64,000 nucleotides of DNA from Streptomyces formicae (lineage in GTDB: Bacteria; Actinomycetota; Actinomycetes; Streptomycetales; Streptomycetaceae), in the NCBI RefSeq assembly GCF_002556545.1, contig NZ_CP022685.1, forward strand, positions 8,596,001 to 8,660,000. The letters run 5' to 3'. The position numbers and the translations under genes are program-made. The notes under the pieces were generated by a model. It was not told the origin of the DNA, made no database searches, and saw nothing but the letters and a program-made list of their open reading frames with translations. Numbering within the stretch: position 1 is the first letter of the stretch; every line of letters begins with the position of its first letter. Of the stretch, positions 37,800-47,996 are shown one piece after another.

Positions 37800-38587
37800 C
37801 GCTCGGTCTTCTGCACACGTCACCGGTGCACGTGCCGGTCTTCGACGCCCTGCGGGACGCGCACCGTCCCGCGCTCGAACTGCGGCACTACGTGGACGAG
37901 TCGCTCCTCGAACGCGCGCGTCGGGAGGGCCCGGACGCGGTGGCCGCCGACGTGCGGGCCGCGCTCGACCAGGCCGTGGCGGACGGTGCGGGCGCCGTGC
38001 TCTGTACCTGCTCCACCATCGGCGGTGTCGCCGAGACCGTGGGTGCGGACGGCCTTCCCGTGCTGCGCGTCGACCGGCCCATGGCCGCGGAGGCGGTCGC
38101 GGCGGGGCGGCGGATCGTCGTCCTTGCCACGGTGGAGTCCACGCTGGGTCCCACCGTGGCACTCGTCGAGGAGGAGGCGCGGCGCGCCGGGCGTACCGCT
38201 GAGGTGCGTCCCGTCCTGGTGGAGGGCGCCTGGGACCTGTTCGAGGCGGGCGATACCGATGGGTACGCGCGTTCGATTGCGCAGGCCGTCGCGGCGGTCG
38301 ACGGCGCCGACGCGATCGTGCTCGCGCAGGCGTCGATGGCGGTGGCGGAGGACCTCGTGCGGGCGGCGGGGGAGCGGGGGCGCCCGTGCTCTCCAGCCCC
38401 GGGCCCGGGTTCTCGGCGGCGGCGCGGCTGGTGTGAGGGTTCTGCCGATGCCGATGGCACGGGCGTGGCCTGGTTCGGACCGCGTCCGCCCGCGCGGGCT
38501 CGGTCGAATGATGGAAGGCTTGGGAGCGGGGGCCTCGGGTACGCGGGGGTGAAGCCGACTGAACCACTGGCTGGAGGACCGCAATGA
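37796..38587 (+). CDS. Asp/Glu racemase-family protein, 3' end frameshifted
   Basis: The frame begins at GTG 37796, which overlaps the preceding stop as GTGA (ATG 37793 is also possible). Conserved blocks are LGLLHTSPVHVPVFDALRD, VLCTCSTIGGVAE with the catalytic-type Cys, and IVLAQASMA. After GERGRP the frame runs into an unnatural Arg/Gly-rich tail of about 65 residues to 38587. One base over, the sequence reads VLSSPGPGFSAAARLV and stops at 38436, the normal end for this family. A single C appears to be missing in the CCC run at 38383-38385. The intact protein would have about 213 residues. Substrate is unknown. Confidence 0.75.
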   Translation: MTLGLLHTSPVHVPVFDALRDAHRPALELRHYVDESLLERARREGPDAVAADVRAALDQAVADGAGAVLCTCSTIGGVAETVGADGLPVLRVDRPMAAEAVAAGRRIVVLATVESTLGPTVALVEEEARRAGRTAEVRPVLVEGAWDLFEAGDTDGYARSIAQAVAAVDGADAIVLAQASMAVAEDLVRAAGERGRPCSPAPGPGSRRRRGWCEGSADADGTGVAWFGPRPPARARSNDGRLGSGGLGYAGVKPTEPLAGGPQ

Positions 38588-38763
38588 CCCATCCGTATCC
38601 CGATCCCGCGCCGCCGAAGCCGCTGCCGGACCCGGACCGGCCGTTCCCCGATCCGGATCCCGTGCCGAGGCCCGAGCCGCTGCCCTCGCCCGAGCCGTCG
38701 CCGATCCCGCAGCCGCCGGGTCCCGAGCCGACGCCGGAGCCGCAGCCGGGGCCCATTTCCTGA
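38584..38763 (+). CDS. Proline-rich miniprotein, 59 residues
   Basis: Begins MTHPYPDPAPPKPLPDPD at ATG 38584 and ends at TGA 38761-38763. GGAGG lies six bases upstream, an excellent ribosome site. The whole protein is built of P-x-P and P-E/D-P repeats, with no signal peptide or other residues able to form a fold, so it should adopt an extended polyproline conformation. Proline/acid miniproteins of this kind are seen in Streptomyces, but I know of no assigned function. Its start overlaps the stop of the frameshifted racemase frame as ATGA. Confidence 0.65.
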   Translation: MTHPYPDPAPPKPLPDPDRPFPDPDPVPRPEPLPSPEPSPIPQPPGPEPTPEPQPGPIS

Positions 38764-38914
38764 TTCCTGAGGTGTTGCCGACACCTTTCGGGGGCGGGCG
38801 GGGATCGGTCCCGCCCGCCCCCGCCCCCGCCCCCCGCCGAATCGCCCGTGACCCGTGGCGCGCTCCCGGCGTAGCGTGGCTCGTCCGAGTCCACGTACCG
38901 AGGAGGAGCCGCCC

Positions 38915-39895
38915 GTGCCCCATTTCGACCTGCCTCTCGACGAACTACGCCGCTACCGGCCCGAGTTGACCGAGCCCGACGACTTCGACGCCTTCTGGGA
39001 GAAGAGCCTCCTCGAAGCGCGCCAGTTCGACCTCGACGCCCGCTTCGAGCCCGTGCGGCTGCCCCTGCCGGGTGTGAGTGTGTTCGATGTGACGTATGCG
39101 GGTTTCGGCGGGCATCCGATCAAGGGATGGCTGGTTCTGCCCGCGGGGGCCACGGCCGACGAGCCGTTGCCCGCCGTCGTCGAGTACATCGGCTACGGAG
39201 GCGGGCGTGGCCTCGCGCACATGCACCTGCTGTGGGCCGCCGCCGGGTTCGCGCACTTCGTGATGGACACCAGGGGGCAGGGCAGCGGGGGATGGGCGCA
39301 GGGTGACACCCCCGATCCGGTGGGCAGCGGGCCCGCGCACCCCGGGTATCTCACCCGTGGCATCGAGGACCCGCACGCGTACTACTACCGGCGCGTCTTC
39401 GTCGACGCGGTGCGGGCGGTGGAGGCGGTCCGCGCCCACCCCCTGGTGGACGCCGGGCGGATCGCCGCGCTCGGCGCGAGTCAGGGCGGCGGGATCACCC
39501 TCGCGGTCGCCGGACTCGTCCCCGACCTCACCGCCATCGCGCCCGACGTGCCGTTCCTCTGCGACTTCCCGCGTGCGGCCACCCTCACCGACCGGCCTCC
39601 GTACAGCGAGATCGGGCTCTACCTGAAGGCGCGCAGGGGCGGTGAGGAGCGGGTCTTCCAGACCTTGTCGTACTTCGACGGCGTGCACTTCGCCACCCGG
39701 GGCCGGGCGCCCGCGCTGTTCTCCGCGGCGCTGCAGGACATGACGTGCCCGCCGTCGACGGTGTTCGCCGCCTTCAACGCGTACGCGGGGCGGGAGCGTT
39801 CGATGGAGGTGTATTCCTTCAACGATCACGAGGGCGGCGGCCCCTACCAGCAGGGAGTGCAACTGCGGTGGCTGTCCGACCACTTGAGGCAGTGA
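38915..39895 (+). CDS. Acetylxylan esterase / cephalosporin deacetylase, CE7 family
   Basis: 326 residues, the standard length for CE7. Catalytic Ser189 in GASQGG, Asp275 in QDMTCPP and His305 in NDHEGGG form the triad; the RGQG motif is at 120-123. Members remove acetyl groups from xylo-oligosaccharides and from cephalosporin C in the cytoplasm and assemble as hexamers. There is no signal peptide. GTG 38915 follows GAGGAGGAG. It is flanked by unrelated genes and likely transcribed alone. Confidence 0.93.
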   Translation: MPHFDLPLDELRRYRPELTEPDDFDAFWEKSLLEARQFDLDARFEPVRLPLPGVSVFDVTYAGFGGHPIKGWLVLPAGATADEPLPAVVEYIGYGGGRGLAHMHLLWAAAGFAHFVMDTRGQGSGGWAQGDTPDPVGSGPAHPGYLTRGIEDPHAYYYRRVFVDAVRAVEAVRAHPLVDAGRIAALGASQGGGITLAVAGLVPDLTAIAPDVPFLCDFPRAATLTDRPPYSEIGLYLKARRGGEERVFQTLSYFDGVHFATRGRAPALFSAALQDMTCPPSTVFAAFNAYAGRERSMEVYSFNDHEGGGPYQQGVQLRWLSDHLRQ

Positions 39896-39925
39896 GCTGT
39901 TCAACTCCAGTCCCGTGTCACGGTC

Positions 39926-39955
39926 TTGTCAGCCCTCGGTGGGACCCGCTAGCTT
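39926..39955 (+). promoter_or_regulatory. Sigma-70-like promoter of the Rpf/M23 gene
   Basis: TTGTCA at 39926-39931 and TAGCTT at 39950-39955 with an 18-base spacer, about 60 bases before the start codon at 40017. The fit to the HrdB consensus is good. Confidence 0.5.
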
Positions 39956-39995
39956 GCGGGCTTGTCGTGTGTCCGAGGTGTGCAATCCGTGATGA

Positions 39996-41303
<1,308 letters not shown>

Positions 41304-41333
41304 CGTGGTTCCGGCCGCCCGGGTGCCCGAGGG

Positions 41334-42464
41334 TCAGGACCCGATCCGCTGCCCCTTGTGCAGCGGGTACCGGGGCACGGTCCCGCGGCGCGTGCGGATC
41401 GTGGCGTGCTGTGCCGGGAGCGCGGGCAGCGGGCGGCTCTCCGCCGGCGGCCTCGGCACGGGCGCCGATGCCCGGCCGGGAGCCTCCTGCGAGGTGCCCT
41501 CACCGGTGTCGGCGGCCCGTATCGGCACGGTGTCCGCGGTGGCCGTGGGCGCCGCGTCCCGCGCGGTCACGGGCGTGGTCTCCGGCGCCGTCACGGGGCC
41601 CTCGGCCACCGTCACGCTCCGTACCGCCGCGGTGTCCCCGAGCCGCTCCGTGGTCAGCAGGATCAGGCCGCCCGCGGCGACGACCCCGCAGCCGAGCGCG
41701 ATGACGGTGCCCGCGGTGCCGTAGCGGAAGGATTCACCGAACAGTGTGAGACCGACGGCCGCGGCGACGACCGGGTTGACGACCGTCACCGTCGACAGCG
41801 GCGCCGCGAGTCCCGCGCCCCGGTAGGACGCCTGCGAGATCAGCACACCGGCCGCCGCGAGCACCGCGATCACACCGAGGCTCGGGAGCTGCTCGACCAG
41901 CGCGACGTCCCGGTCCCAGTCGACCGCCACGGTCTTGGTGAACACCGAGGCGATGCCGAACGCCGCACCGGCCGCGCAGGCCAGGAGCACGCTGCGCACC
42001 ACCGGGTGACGGTGCGCCGCGTGCGCGGCCACCATCAGGGCCAGCACGCCGCCGCCGGTGATGAGCGCGAGCATCATGCGCTCGGCCGCGTCCAGGCTCC
42101 CCGAGCCGGAGGCCGAGGTCAGGGAGAGCAGTCCCGCGAGGCCCACCGTCGCCATGATCGCGCCGCGCCACGCGGTGGCCCCGGCCTTCCTGCCGACGAA
42201 GAGTGCCGCCATCGGCAGGGCGAAGACGATGGTCAGGGCGCCCAGCGGCTGCACCAGGCTGAGCGGTCCGTAGGCGAGGGCCACCACGTGCAGCAGCGCG
42301 CCCAGGCCGTTGAGGCCGATCGCGGTCCACCAGACACCGCGGCGCAGCGGCGCGTACCGCCGGTCCGGCGTGGACGTCGCCACGCGCTCCTGGAGGATCG
42401 CACCGCCCGCGTACGCCACGGCGGAGACGAGGGAGAGCGCCACGGACAGCGCGAGCGCACTCAT
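41334..42464 (-). CDS. DMT superfamily membrane transporter with long C-terminal tail
   Basis: 376 residues. Nine or so hydrophobic segments fill the first 275 residues, with the two-fold repeat typical of drug/metabolite transporters (AYAGGAILQERVA, then GIASVFTKT and GAGLAAPLSTVTVVNPVVAA). The last 100 residues are a hydrophilic Pro/Ala/Thr-rich tail ending in a basic segment, unusual for the family. Substrate is unknown; Streptomyces members of this DMT group are uncharacterised. ATG 42464 has GGAG six bases upstream. It is divergent from the FhuF-like gene. Confidence 0.85.
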   Translation of the reverse strand: MSALALSVALSLVSAVAYAGGAILQERVATSTPDRRYAPLRRGVWWTAIGLNGLGALLHVVALAYGPLSLVQPLGALTIVFALPMAALFVGRKAGATAWRGAIMATVGLAGLLSLTSASGSGSLDAAERMMLALITGGGVLALMVAAHAAHRHPVVRSVLLACAAGAAFGIASVFTKTVAVDWDRDVALVEQLPSLGVIAVLAAAGVLISQASYRGAGLAAPLSTVTVVNPVVAAAVGLTLFGESFRYGTAGTVIALGCGVVAAGGLILLTTERLGDTAAVRSVTVAEGPVTAPETTPVTARDAAPTATADTVPIRAADTGEGTSQEAPGRASAPVPRPPAESRPLPALPAQHATIRTRRGTVPRYPLHKGQRIGS

Positions 42465-42700
42465 GAGGTGCTCCGCGGTGTGCGGTACGCGCGGTGATCC
42501 CGGCGGGACGAACGGTCGGCTTCCATGGTTACAACGATGCCTCGCGAAGCGCCCCGCGTCGTCGTACCTGAGCACGCATTGGGTCCTACTACCGATGGAG
42601 TACGACCAGGTCCCCTCCTCCCCTGGAGGGGGTAGCCCCTAGGGACGGAAGTCGCGGACCCGGAGGCCGGTGGCGCGCCGTGACTTGCTGTACTGATCCC

Positions 42701-43486
42701 GTGACCACCCACATCGACCTGGCAGAACTCGGCTCCGTCGGCGGTTTCTTCGCCCTGCGCGAGGGCGCGCCGACCGTCAGGGGTGCCGCTCCGTTCGCGC
42801 AGGTGTACGCAGCGGCACCGACACCCCCTTACCCGCTGGTAGGAACGGCCCGCACGGCGCTCCCCGAGGGCCCCGGCGATGATCCCCTCGCCTTCCGCGT
42901 CGACAAGGTCGGACGGCGCCTCGGCGCGCCCGAGGAGCGCGTCGCGGTGTCCGTGGCCCAGCTCGGTCTCGCGGCCCGCCTGTGGTCCGTGACGCTGGGC
43001 TCCGCCGCCCTGTACGGGGCCGTGCCCGACCTCGACCCGGCGCTGCTGAGCTGGGACGCCGACGGCACGTCGCCCGACGACCTGTGGCTGACGGAGGTGC
43101 GCCCGCTGCCCGGCGATCCCGGCACGATCAGGGACGTCGTGCAGCACGGACACCTGGCGCCGCTGTCGGCCGCGCTGCGCGCCAGGTACCGGATCTCCGC
43201 GGGGCTGCTGTGGGGCAACGCGGGCTCCGCGCTCGCGGGCGCCGCGCGCGAACTGCACGGCTGGGCGGCGCGCACCGGCCGCGCCGACGTGGGGGAGCGG
43301 GCGCTCGACCTCGCCGCCGCGCTCTTCGACCACCCCGCGCTGCGCGGCACGGGCACGCTCGGCGGCACCGCCTTCCGGCGCCGCAGCTGCTGCCTCTACT
43401 ACCGCTGCCCGGGCGGAGGAGTGTGCGGCGACTGTTGCTTCGAACGGCCGCCGCAGCGGTCTTCCCCCGGGGCGTCGTCTGGGTGA
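42701..43486 (+). CDS. FhuF-like (2Fe-2S) ferric siderophore reductase family protein
   Basis: 261 residues. The C-terminal motif CCLYYRCPGGGVCGDC (Cys230, Cys231, Cys242, Cys245) matches the C-C-x10-C-x2-C cluster of FhuF, which binds a 2Fe-2S centre and reduces iron from ferric siderophores in the cytoplasm. The N-terminal part is an Ala-rich helical domain as in the family. GTG 42701 lacks a ribosome site but has TACTGAT close upstream, which could give a leaderless transcript; GTG 42680 is an alternative. It lies just before the glycogen genes and has no siderophore genes next to it. Confidence 0.85.
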   Translation: MTTHIDLAELGSVGGFFALREGAPTVRGAAPFAQVYAAAPTPPYPLVGTARTALPEGPGDDPLAFRVDKVGRRLGAPEERVAVSVAQLGLAARLWSVTLGSAALYGAVPDLDPALLSWDADGTSPDDLWLTEVRPLPGDPGTIRDVVQHGHLAPLSAALRARYRISAGLLWGNAGSALAGAARELHGWAARTGRADVGERALDLAAALFDHPALRGTGTLGGTAFRRRSCCLYYRCPGGGVCGDCCFERPPQRSSPGASSG

Positions 43487-43533
43487 CCATGAGGGGGCGC
43501 GCCCGACATCAGGCGGACGACTGGGGGTTCTAC

Positions 43534-44703
43534 GTGAAAGTGGGACTGCTCACCCGGGAGTACCCTCCCGATGTCTACGGCGGCGCGGGCGTCCATGTCG
43601 AGTTCCTCGCACGGGAGTTGCGCTCACTCGCCGACGTCGAGGTGCACTGCTGGGGAGAGGGCGAGGGGGCCGAAGGCGTCCGGCGGCACCGGGCCTGGCC
43701 CGCGCTCGACGGCGCCAACGACGCGCTGCGCACCTTCTCCGTGGACCTGTCGATGGCCGCCGCCCTCACCGGCCGCGACCTCGTCCACTCCCACACCTGG
43801 TACGCCAATCTCGCAGGTCACGTCGGCAAGCTCCTGCACGGGATCCCGCACGTGGTGACCTGCCACTCCCTGGAGCCCCTGCGCCCCTGGAAGGCGGAGC
43901 AGCTCGGCGGTGGCTACGCCCTGTCGAGCTGGGCCGAACGCACGGCGGTCGAGGCCGCGGACGGCGTCGTCGCGGTGTCGGGCGCCATGCGCGACGACAT
44001 CCTGGCCTGCTATCCGGGGATCGACCCCACCAAGGTGCGCGTCGTCCACAACGGCATCGACACCGACCTGTACCGGCCCGACCCCGGCACGGACGTCCTG
44101 GCGCGCCTCGGCATCGACCCCGGCCGCCCCTACGTGCTCTTCGTCGGCCGCATCACTCGACAGAAGGGCGTCCCCCACCTGCTGCGCGCCGCACGGAAGT
44201 TGGACCGCGACGTACAGCTCGTGCTGTGCGCCGGCGCGCCCGACACCCCGGAGATCGACGCGGAGTTCCGCACGCTCTTCGAGGAGCTCGACCGCTCCCG
44301 CGCGGGCGTGCGCTGGATCCCGCAGATGCTGCCGCGCCCCGACGTCGTCCAACTCCTCACCCACGCGGCGGTGTTCGCCTGTCCGTCGGTGTACGAACCG
44401 CTCGGCATCGTCAACCTGGAGGCGATGGCCTGCGGCACCGCCGTCGTCGCCTCGCGCGTCGGCGGCATCCCCGAGGTGGTTCAGGACGGCACCACGGGGC
44501 TACTCGTGCCCTATGAGCACAAGGACCCCGAGGCGTTCGAGCACGACCTCGCGCTCCTCCTCAACCGGGTCGCCACCGACCCGGAGCGGGCCGCGGCGAT
44601 GGGCGGCGCGGGGCGCTACCACGTGGTCAGGGAGTTCGGCTGGGACGCGGTCGCCCGGCGCACGGTCGAGGTGTACGAGGAGATCCTGCACGCCGAGAGT
44701 TAG
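43534..44703 (+). CDS. glgA: GT4 glycogen synthase / maltose-1-phosphate synthase
   Basis: 389 residues, a GT4 retaining glycosyltransferase of the actinobacterial glycogen synthase type. The N-terminal nucleotide-sugar loop is REYPPDVYGGAGVHVE; HTWYANLAGH and FVGRITRQKGVPHL mark the two Rossmann halves; PSVYEPLGIVNLEAMACG carries the conserved E-x7-E donor-binding motif. In actinobacteria this enzyme (also called GlgM) joins ADP-glucose to glucose-1-phosphate to make maltose-1-phosphate for the GlgE route. GTG 43534 follows GGGGG. glgC, which makes ADP-glucose, starts 20 bases after its stop, so the two form a supply-and-use pair. Confidence 0.94.
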   Translation: MKVGLLTREYPPDVYGGAGVHVEFLARELRSLADVEVHCWGEGEGAEGVRRHRAWPALDGANDALRTFSVDLSMAAALTGRDLVHSHTWYANLAGHVGKLLHGIPHVVTCHSLEPLRPWKAEQLGGGYALSSWAERTAVEAADGVVAVSGAMRDDILACYPGIDPTKVRVVHNGIDTDLYRPDPGTDVLARLGIDPGRPYVLFVGRITRQKGVPHLLRAARKLDRDVQLVLCAGAPDTPEIDAEFRTLFEELDRSRAGVRWIPQMLPRPDVVQLLTHAAVFACPSVYEPLGIVNLEAMACGTAVVASRVGGIPEVVQDGTTGLLVPYEHKDPEAFEHDLALLLNRVATDPERAAAMGGAGRYHVVREFGWDAVARRTVEVYEEILHAES

Positions 44704-44723
44704 CCCACGAGTAGGAGGCCGGG

Positions 44724-45944
44724 ATGCGCGGTGGACCTTCGGTGCTGGGAATCGTGCTCGCGGGCGGGGAGGGCAAACGGCTGATGCCGCTCACCGCCGA
44801 CCGCGCCAAACCGGCCGTCACGTTCGGCGGGACGTACCGCCTCGTCGACTTCGTCCTCTCCAACCTCGTCAACGGCGACATCCTGCGCATCTGCGTCCTG
44901 ACGCAGTACAAGTCGCACTCCCTGGACCGGCACGTGACGACGACCTGGCGGATGTCCAGCCTGCTCGGCAACTACGTCACCCCCGTGCCCGCCCAGCAGC
45001 GTCTGGGGCCGCGCTGGTACTCGGGCAGCGCCGACGCCATCCTGCAGTCCCTCAACCTCGTCCACGACGAACAGCCCGACTACATCGCGGTGTTCGGCGC
45101 CGACCACGTCTACCGCATGGACCCGCGGCAGATGCTCAAGCAGCACATCGAGAACGGCGCCGCGGTGACCGTCGCGGGGATCAGGGTGCCGCGTGCCGAC
45201 GCCTCCTCCTTCGGCGTCATCACGCCCGCGCGCGACGGGACGAAGGTCGAGCGCTTCCTGGAGAAGCCCGCCGATCCGCCGGGCCTGCCCGGCGCGCCGA
45301 ACCAGGTCTACGCCTCCATGGGCAACTACCTCTTCACCACCAAGACGCTCGTCGACGCCCTCCAGCAGGACGCGGAGGACCCGGACTCCGCGCACGACAT
45401 GGGCGGATCCATCCTGCCGCTGCTCACCGAGCGCGGGCTCGCCCAGGTGTACGACTTCGACGGGAACCACGTGCCGGGGGAGACCCCGCGCGACCACGGC
45501 TACTGGCGTGACGTCGGCAGCCTCGACTCGTACTACGAAGCCCACATGGACCTGATCTCCGACCATCCCGTCTTCAACCTCGACAACCGCCGCTGGCCCA
45601 TCTACACCCACCCGGGAGGGCTCCCGCCCGCCAAGTTCTGCGCGGGCGGCATCGCGGGGGAGTCGATCGTCAGCCCCGGCTGCGTCATCCGCGGCCAGGT
45701 CACCCGCTCCGTCCTCTCGCCCGGCGTCAGCATCGAGGAGGGCGCGGTCGTACAGGGCTCCGTGCTCCACGACAACGTGCGGGTGGGGCGCGGCGCGGTG
45801 GTGCGGGGCGCCGTGCTCGACAAGAACGTCGACGTACCGCCGGGAGCGACGATCGGGGTCAATCCGGAGCGGGACGAGGAGCTCTACACCGTCTCCAAGG
45901 GCGGGGTGATCGCGCTGGGGAAGGGCCAGATCGTGCCTGCCTGA
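44724..45944 (+). CDS. glgC: Glucose-1-phosphate adenylyltransferase
   Basis: 406 residues, full length. It makes ADP-glucose from ATP and glucose-1-phosphate. The N-terminal nucleotidyltransferase motif [20 protein letters not shown] is complete, [10 protein letters not shown] follows, and the C-terminal part is a left-handed beta-helix with hexapeptide repeats ([20 protein letters not shown]). ATG 44724 has AGGAGG at a five-base spacing. It follows the GT4 synthase gene directly and supplies its donor. Confidence 0.97.
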   Translation: MRGGPSVLGIVLAGGEGKRLMPLTADRAKPAVTFGGTYRLVDFVLSNLVNGDILRICVLTQYKSHSLDRHVTTTWRMSSLLGNYVTPVPAQQRLGPRWYSGSADAILQSLNLVHDEQPDYIAVFGADHVYRMDPRQMLKQHIENGAAVTVAGIRVPRADASSFGVITPARDGTKVERFLEKPADPPGLPGAPNQVYASMGNYLFTTKTLVDALQQDAEDPDSAHDMGGSILPLLTERGLAQVYDFDGNHVPGETPRDHGYWRDVGSLDSYYEAHMDLISDHPVFNLDNRRWPIYTHPGGLPPAKFCAGGIAGESIVSPGCVIRGQVTRSVLSPGVSIEEGAVVQGSVLHDNVRVGRGAVVRGAVLDKNVDVPPGATIGVNPERDEELYTVSKGGVIALGKGQIVPA

Positions 45945-45972
45945 AGCGGGAAACGGGGGGCGGGGGATCGGC

Positions 45973-47031
45973 TCAGAGCACCCGCCGTCTGCGGCCCAGC
46001 CACGTCTGCGCCATCACCACCACCGCGAGGAACCCGCCGCTGACCACCTGCTGGTACGCCGAGTCCAGCGAGCCGATCTGGTTGATCACGTTCTGGATCA
46101 CCTTCAGGAGCAGCACCCCCACCAACGACCCGCTGATGAAGCCGAATCCACCGGTGAGCAGCGTGCCGCCGATGACGACCGCGGAGATCGCCTCCAGCTC
46201 CATCCCGGAGCCGAGGATCGTCACCCCGGAGACCAGCCATGCCGCGTTGAGCGCGCCCGCGAGGCCCGCGCAGAGGCCCGACAGGGTGTAGACCGCGATC
46301 TTCGTACGGGCCACGGGCGCGCCCATCAGGGCCGCCGCGTCCTCGTTGCCGCCCACCGCGTACACGTACTGACCGAAACGGCTGCGCCGCAGCGTCACCG
46401 CGCCCGCGACGAACAGGGCGAGGGTGATCCACACGGGTACGCCGACGCCGAGCGCCTCGCCCTGGCCGAGCTTCGCGAAGAACGAGTCCTTGTCCACCAG
46501 GTACGTCCGGGAACCCTCGTCCGTGACGGCCAGGAGGATGCCGCGCGCGCCGAGCATCGCCGCCAGCGTCACGATGAAAGGCGCGAGCCGGGAGCGGGCG
46601 ATGAGCAGGCCGTTGACCAGGCCGATCAGGGCGCACGCGGCGAGCGGGAGCAGCAGCGCCACGGCCGTTCCGTACCGCGAGCCCCAGGCGGCCAGGACCC
46701 CGCCGAGCGCGAACAGCGAGCCGACCGACAGGTCGATGCCGCCGGTGACGATCACGAACGTCATGCCGAGCGCGACGACCGCGAGGAACGCGGACGACAC
46801 CGCCATGTTGCTCAGGTTGTCGGTCGTCAGGAACGTGTCGAAGCTCAGCCACGCGGCGAACACGGCGACGACCAGCGTGACCAGCGCGCCGTGCTGCTGG
46901 GCCAGGGCGCTCAGGCGCTCGGAGCGGGTGGGGCCCGTGGCCTCGTCCTGCCAGGACGGGGCGGGCGCGGAGGGGATGGGAGGCGTCGAGGGGGGAGGCA
47001 CGGGGTCCGTCGGGGTGGGGTGGGTGGTCAT
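45973..47031 (-). CDS. Sugar ABC transporter permease 2 (YjfF/RbsC type)
   Basis: 352 residues with a Pro/Thr-rich cytoplasmic start and about nine membrane helices. The hallmark VALGMTFVIVTGGIDLSVGS and the later ISAVVIGGTLLTGG loop are those of RbsC-type permeases. Its ATG overlaps the stop of permease 1 as ATGA. Two separate RbsC-type permeases in one operon with a YtfQ-like binding protein is the arrangement of the galactofuranose importer YtfQ-YtfR-YtfT-YjfF. It is the last gene of the operon and ends convergently with glgC. Confidence 0.93.
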   Translation of the reverse strand: MTTHPTPTDPVPPPSTPPIPSAPAPSWQDEATGPTRSERLSALAQQHGALVTLVVAVFAAWLSFDTFLTTDNLSNMAVSSAFLAVVALGMTFVIVTGGIDLSVGSLFALGGVLAAWGSRYGTAVALLLPLAACALIGLVNGLLIARSRLAPFIVTLAAMLGARGILLAVTDEGSRTYLVDKDSFFAKLGQGEALGVGVPVWITLALFVAGAVTLRRSRFGQYVYAVGGNEDAAALMGAPVARTKIAVYTLSGLCAGLAGALNAAWLVSGVTILGSGMELEAISAVVIGGTLLTGGFGFISGSLVGVLLLKVIQNVINQIGSLDSAYQQVVSGGFLAVVVMAQTWLGRRRRVL

Positions 47032-47996
47032 CGCTTGCCCCTTTCGCGGGCCGCGTAGACGGCGAGGACGATCACCACGGCCTGGGCGATCTGTGTCCAT
47101 GACGGGGGCAGGTCGTGCTTGATGAGCGTGGCGGTGAGCAACTGGATGAGGACCGCGCCCGCGACGGTGCCGCCGATGCGGACGCGGCCGCCGCTCAGCG
47201 GGGTGCCGCCGACGACGACCGCGGTGATCGCCGAGAGTTCCATCAGGGTGCCGAGCGAGGTCGGGTCGCTCGCGGTCAGGCGTGCGGTGGCGAGGACGCC
47301 CGCGACGGCCGCGAGGGTGCCGGAGGCGACGTACACGAGGATCAGGACGCGGCGTACGGGGAGGCCAGCGAGGCGGGCCGCGGGGCGGCTGTCGCCGATC
47401 GCGAGGAGTTGGCGGCCGAAGGTGGTCCGGCGCACGACGAAGGCGACGAGGAGGGTCAGGGCCGCGGCGATCAGCACGAGGTAGGGGATGCCGAGGAGGT
47501 CGCCCGAGCCGAGCGATGCCATGCTCGGGTCGTGGACGTCCTTGAGCTGGGGGAGGAGGACCAGCGCGATTCCTCGTCCCGCGACCATCAGGGCGAGGGT
47601 CGCGACGATGGGCTGTACGCCGATGAACGCGACGAGCGCGCCGTTCGCCACGCCCACGGCGGCGCCGCCCAGTACGGCGGCGGCCAGCGCGATCCAGATG
47701 CCGTAGCCGAGGTAGAGCGAGATGAGCGAGGTCGACAGTGCCATGACGGAGCCGACGGAGAGGTCGACGCCCTCGCTGCCGATGGCCAGGGCCATGCCCA
47801 GGGCGACGATCAGGACGGGGGCCACCTGGACCGCCTGGGTGCGGAAGTTCTCGGTGGAGAGGAAGTGCGGGGTGAACAGGATGTTGACGAGGAGGAGGAC
47901 GGCTACGCCGTAGTAGACGCCGTAGTCTTGGAGTTGACGTCGCAGGCGGTCCTGGTCCGTGGCTTTCGTGCGAGGTGTTGCCAGGTCGGTCGTCAT
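47028..47996 (-). CDS. Sugar ABC transporter permease 1 (YtfT/RbsC type)
   Basis: 322 residues with about nine helices. The signature APVLIVALGMALAIGSEGVDLS and the ITAVVVGGTPLSGGR loop mark an RbsC-type permease. The start ATG 47996 overlaps the ATP-binding gene as ATGA and its own stop overlaps permease 2 the same way, so all are translated together. A heterodimer with permease 2 would form the membrane channel. A much longer in-frame stretch upstream lies inside the ATP-binding gene and is not used. Confidence 0.94.
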   Translation of the reverse strand: MTTDLATPRTKATDQDRLRRQLQDYGVYYGVAVLLLVNILFTPHFLSTENFRTQAVQVAPVLIVALGMALAIGSEGVDLSVGSVMALSTSLISLYLGYGIWIALAAAVLGGAAVGVANGALVAFIGVQPIVATLALMVAGRGIALVLLPQLKDVHDPSMASLGSGDLLGIPYLVLIAAALTLLVAFVVRRTTFGRQLLAIGDSRPAARLAGLPVRRVLILVYVASGTLAAVAGVLATARLTASDPTSLGTLMELSAITAVVVGGTPLSGGRVRIGGTVAGAVLIQLLTATLIKHDLPPSWTQIAQAVVIVLAVYAARERGKR

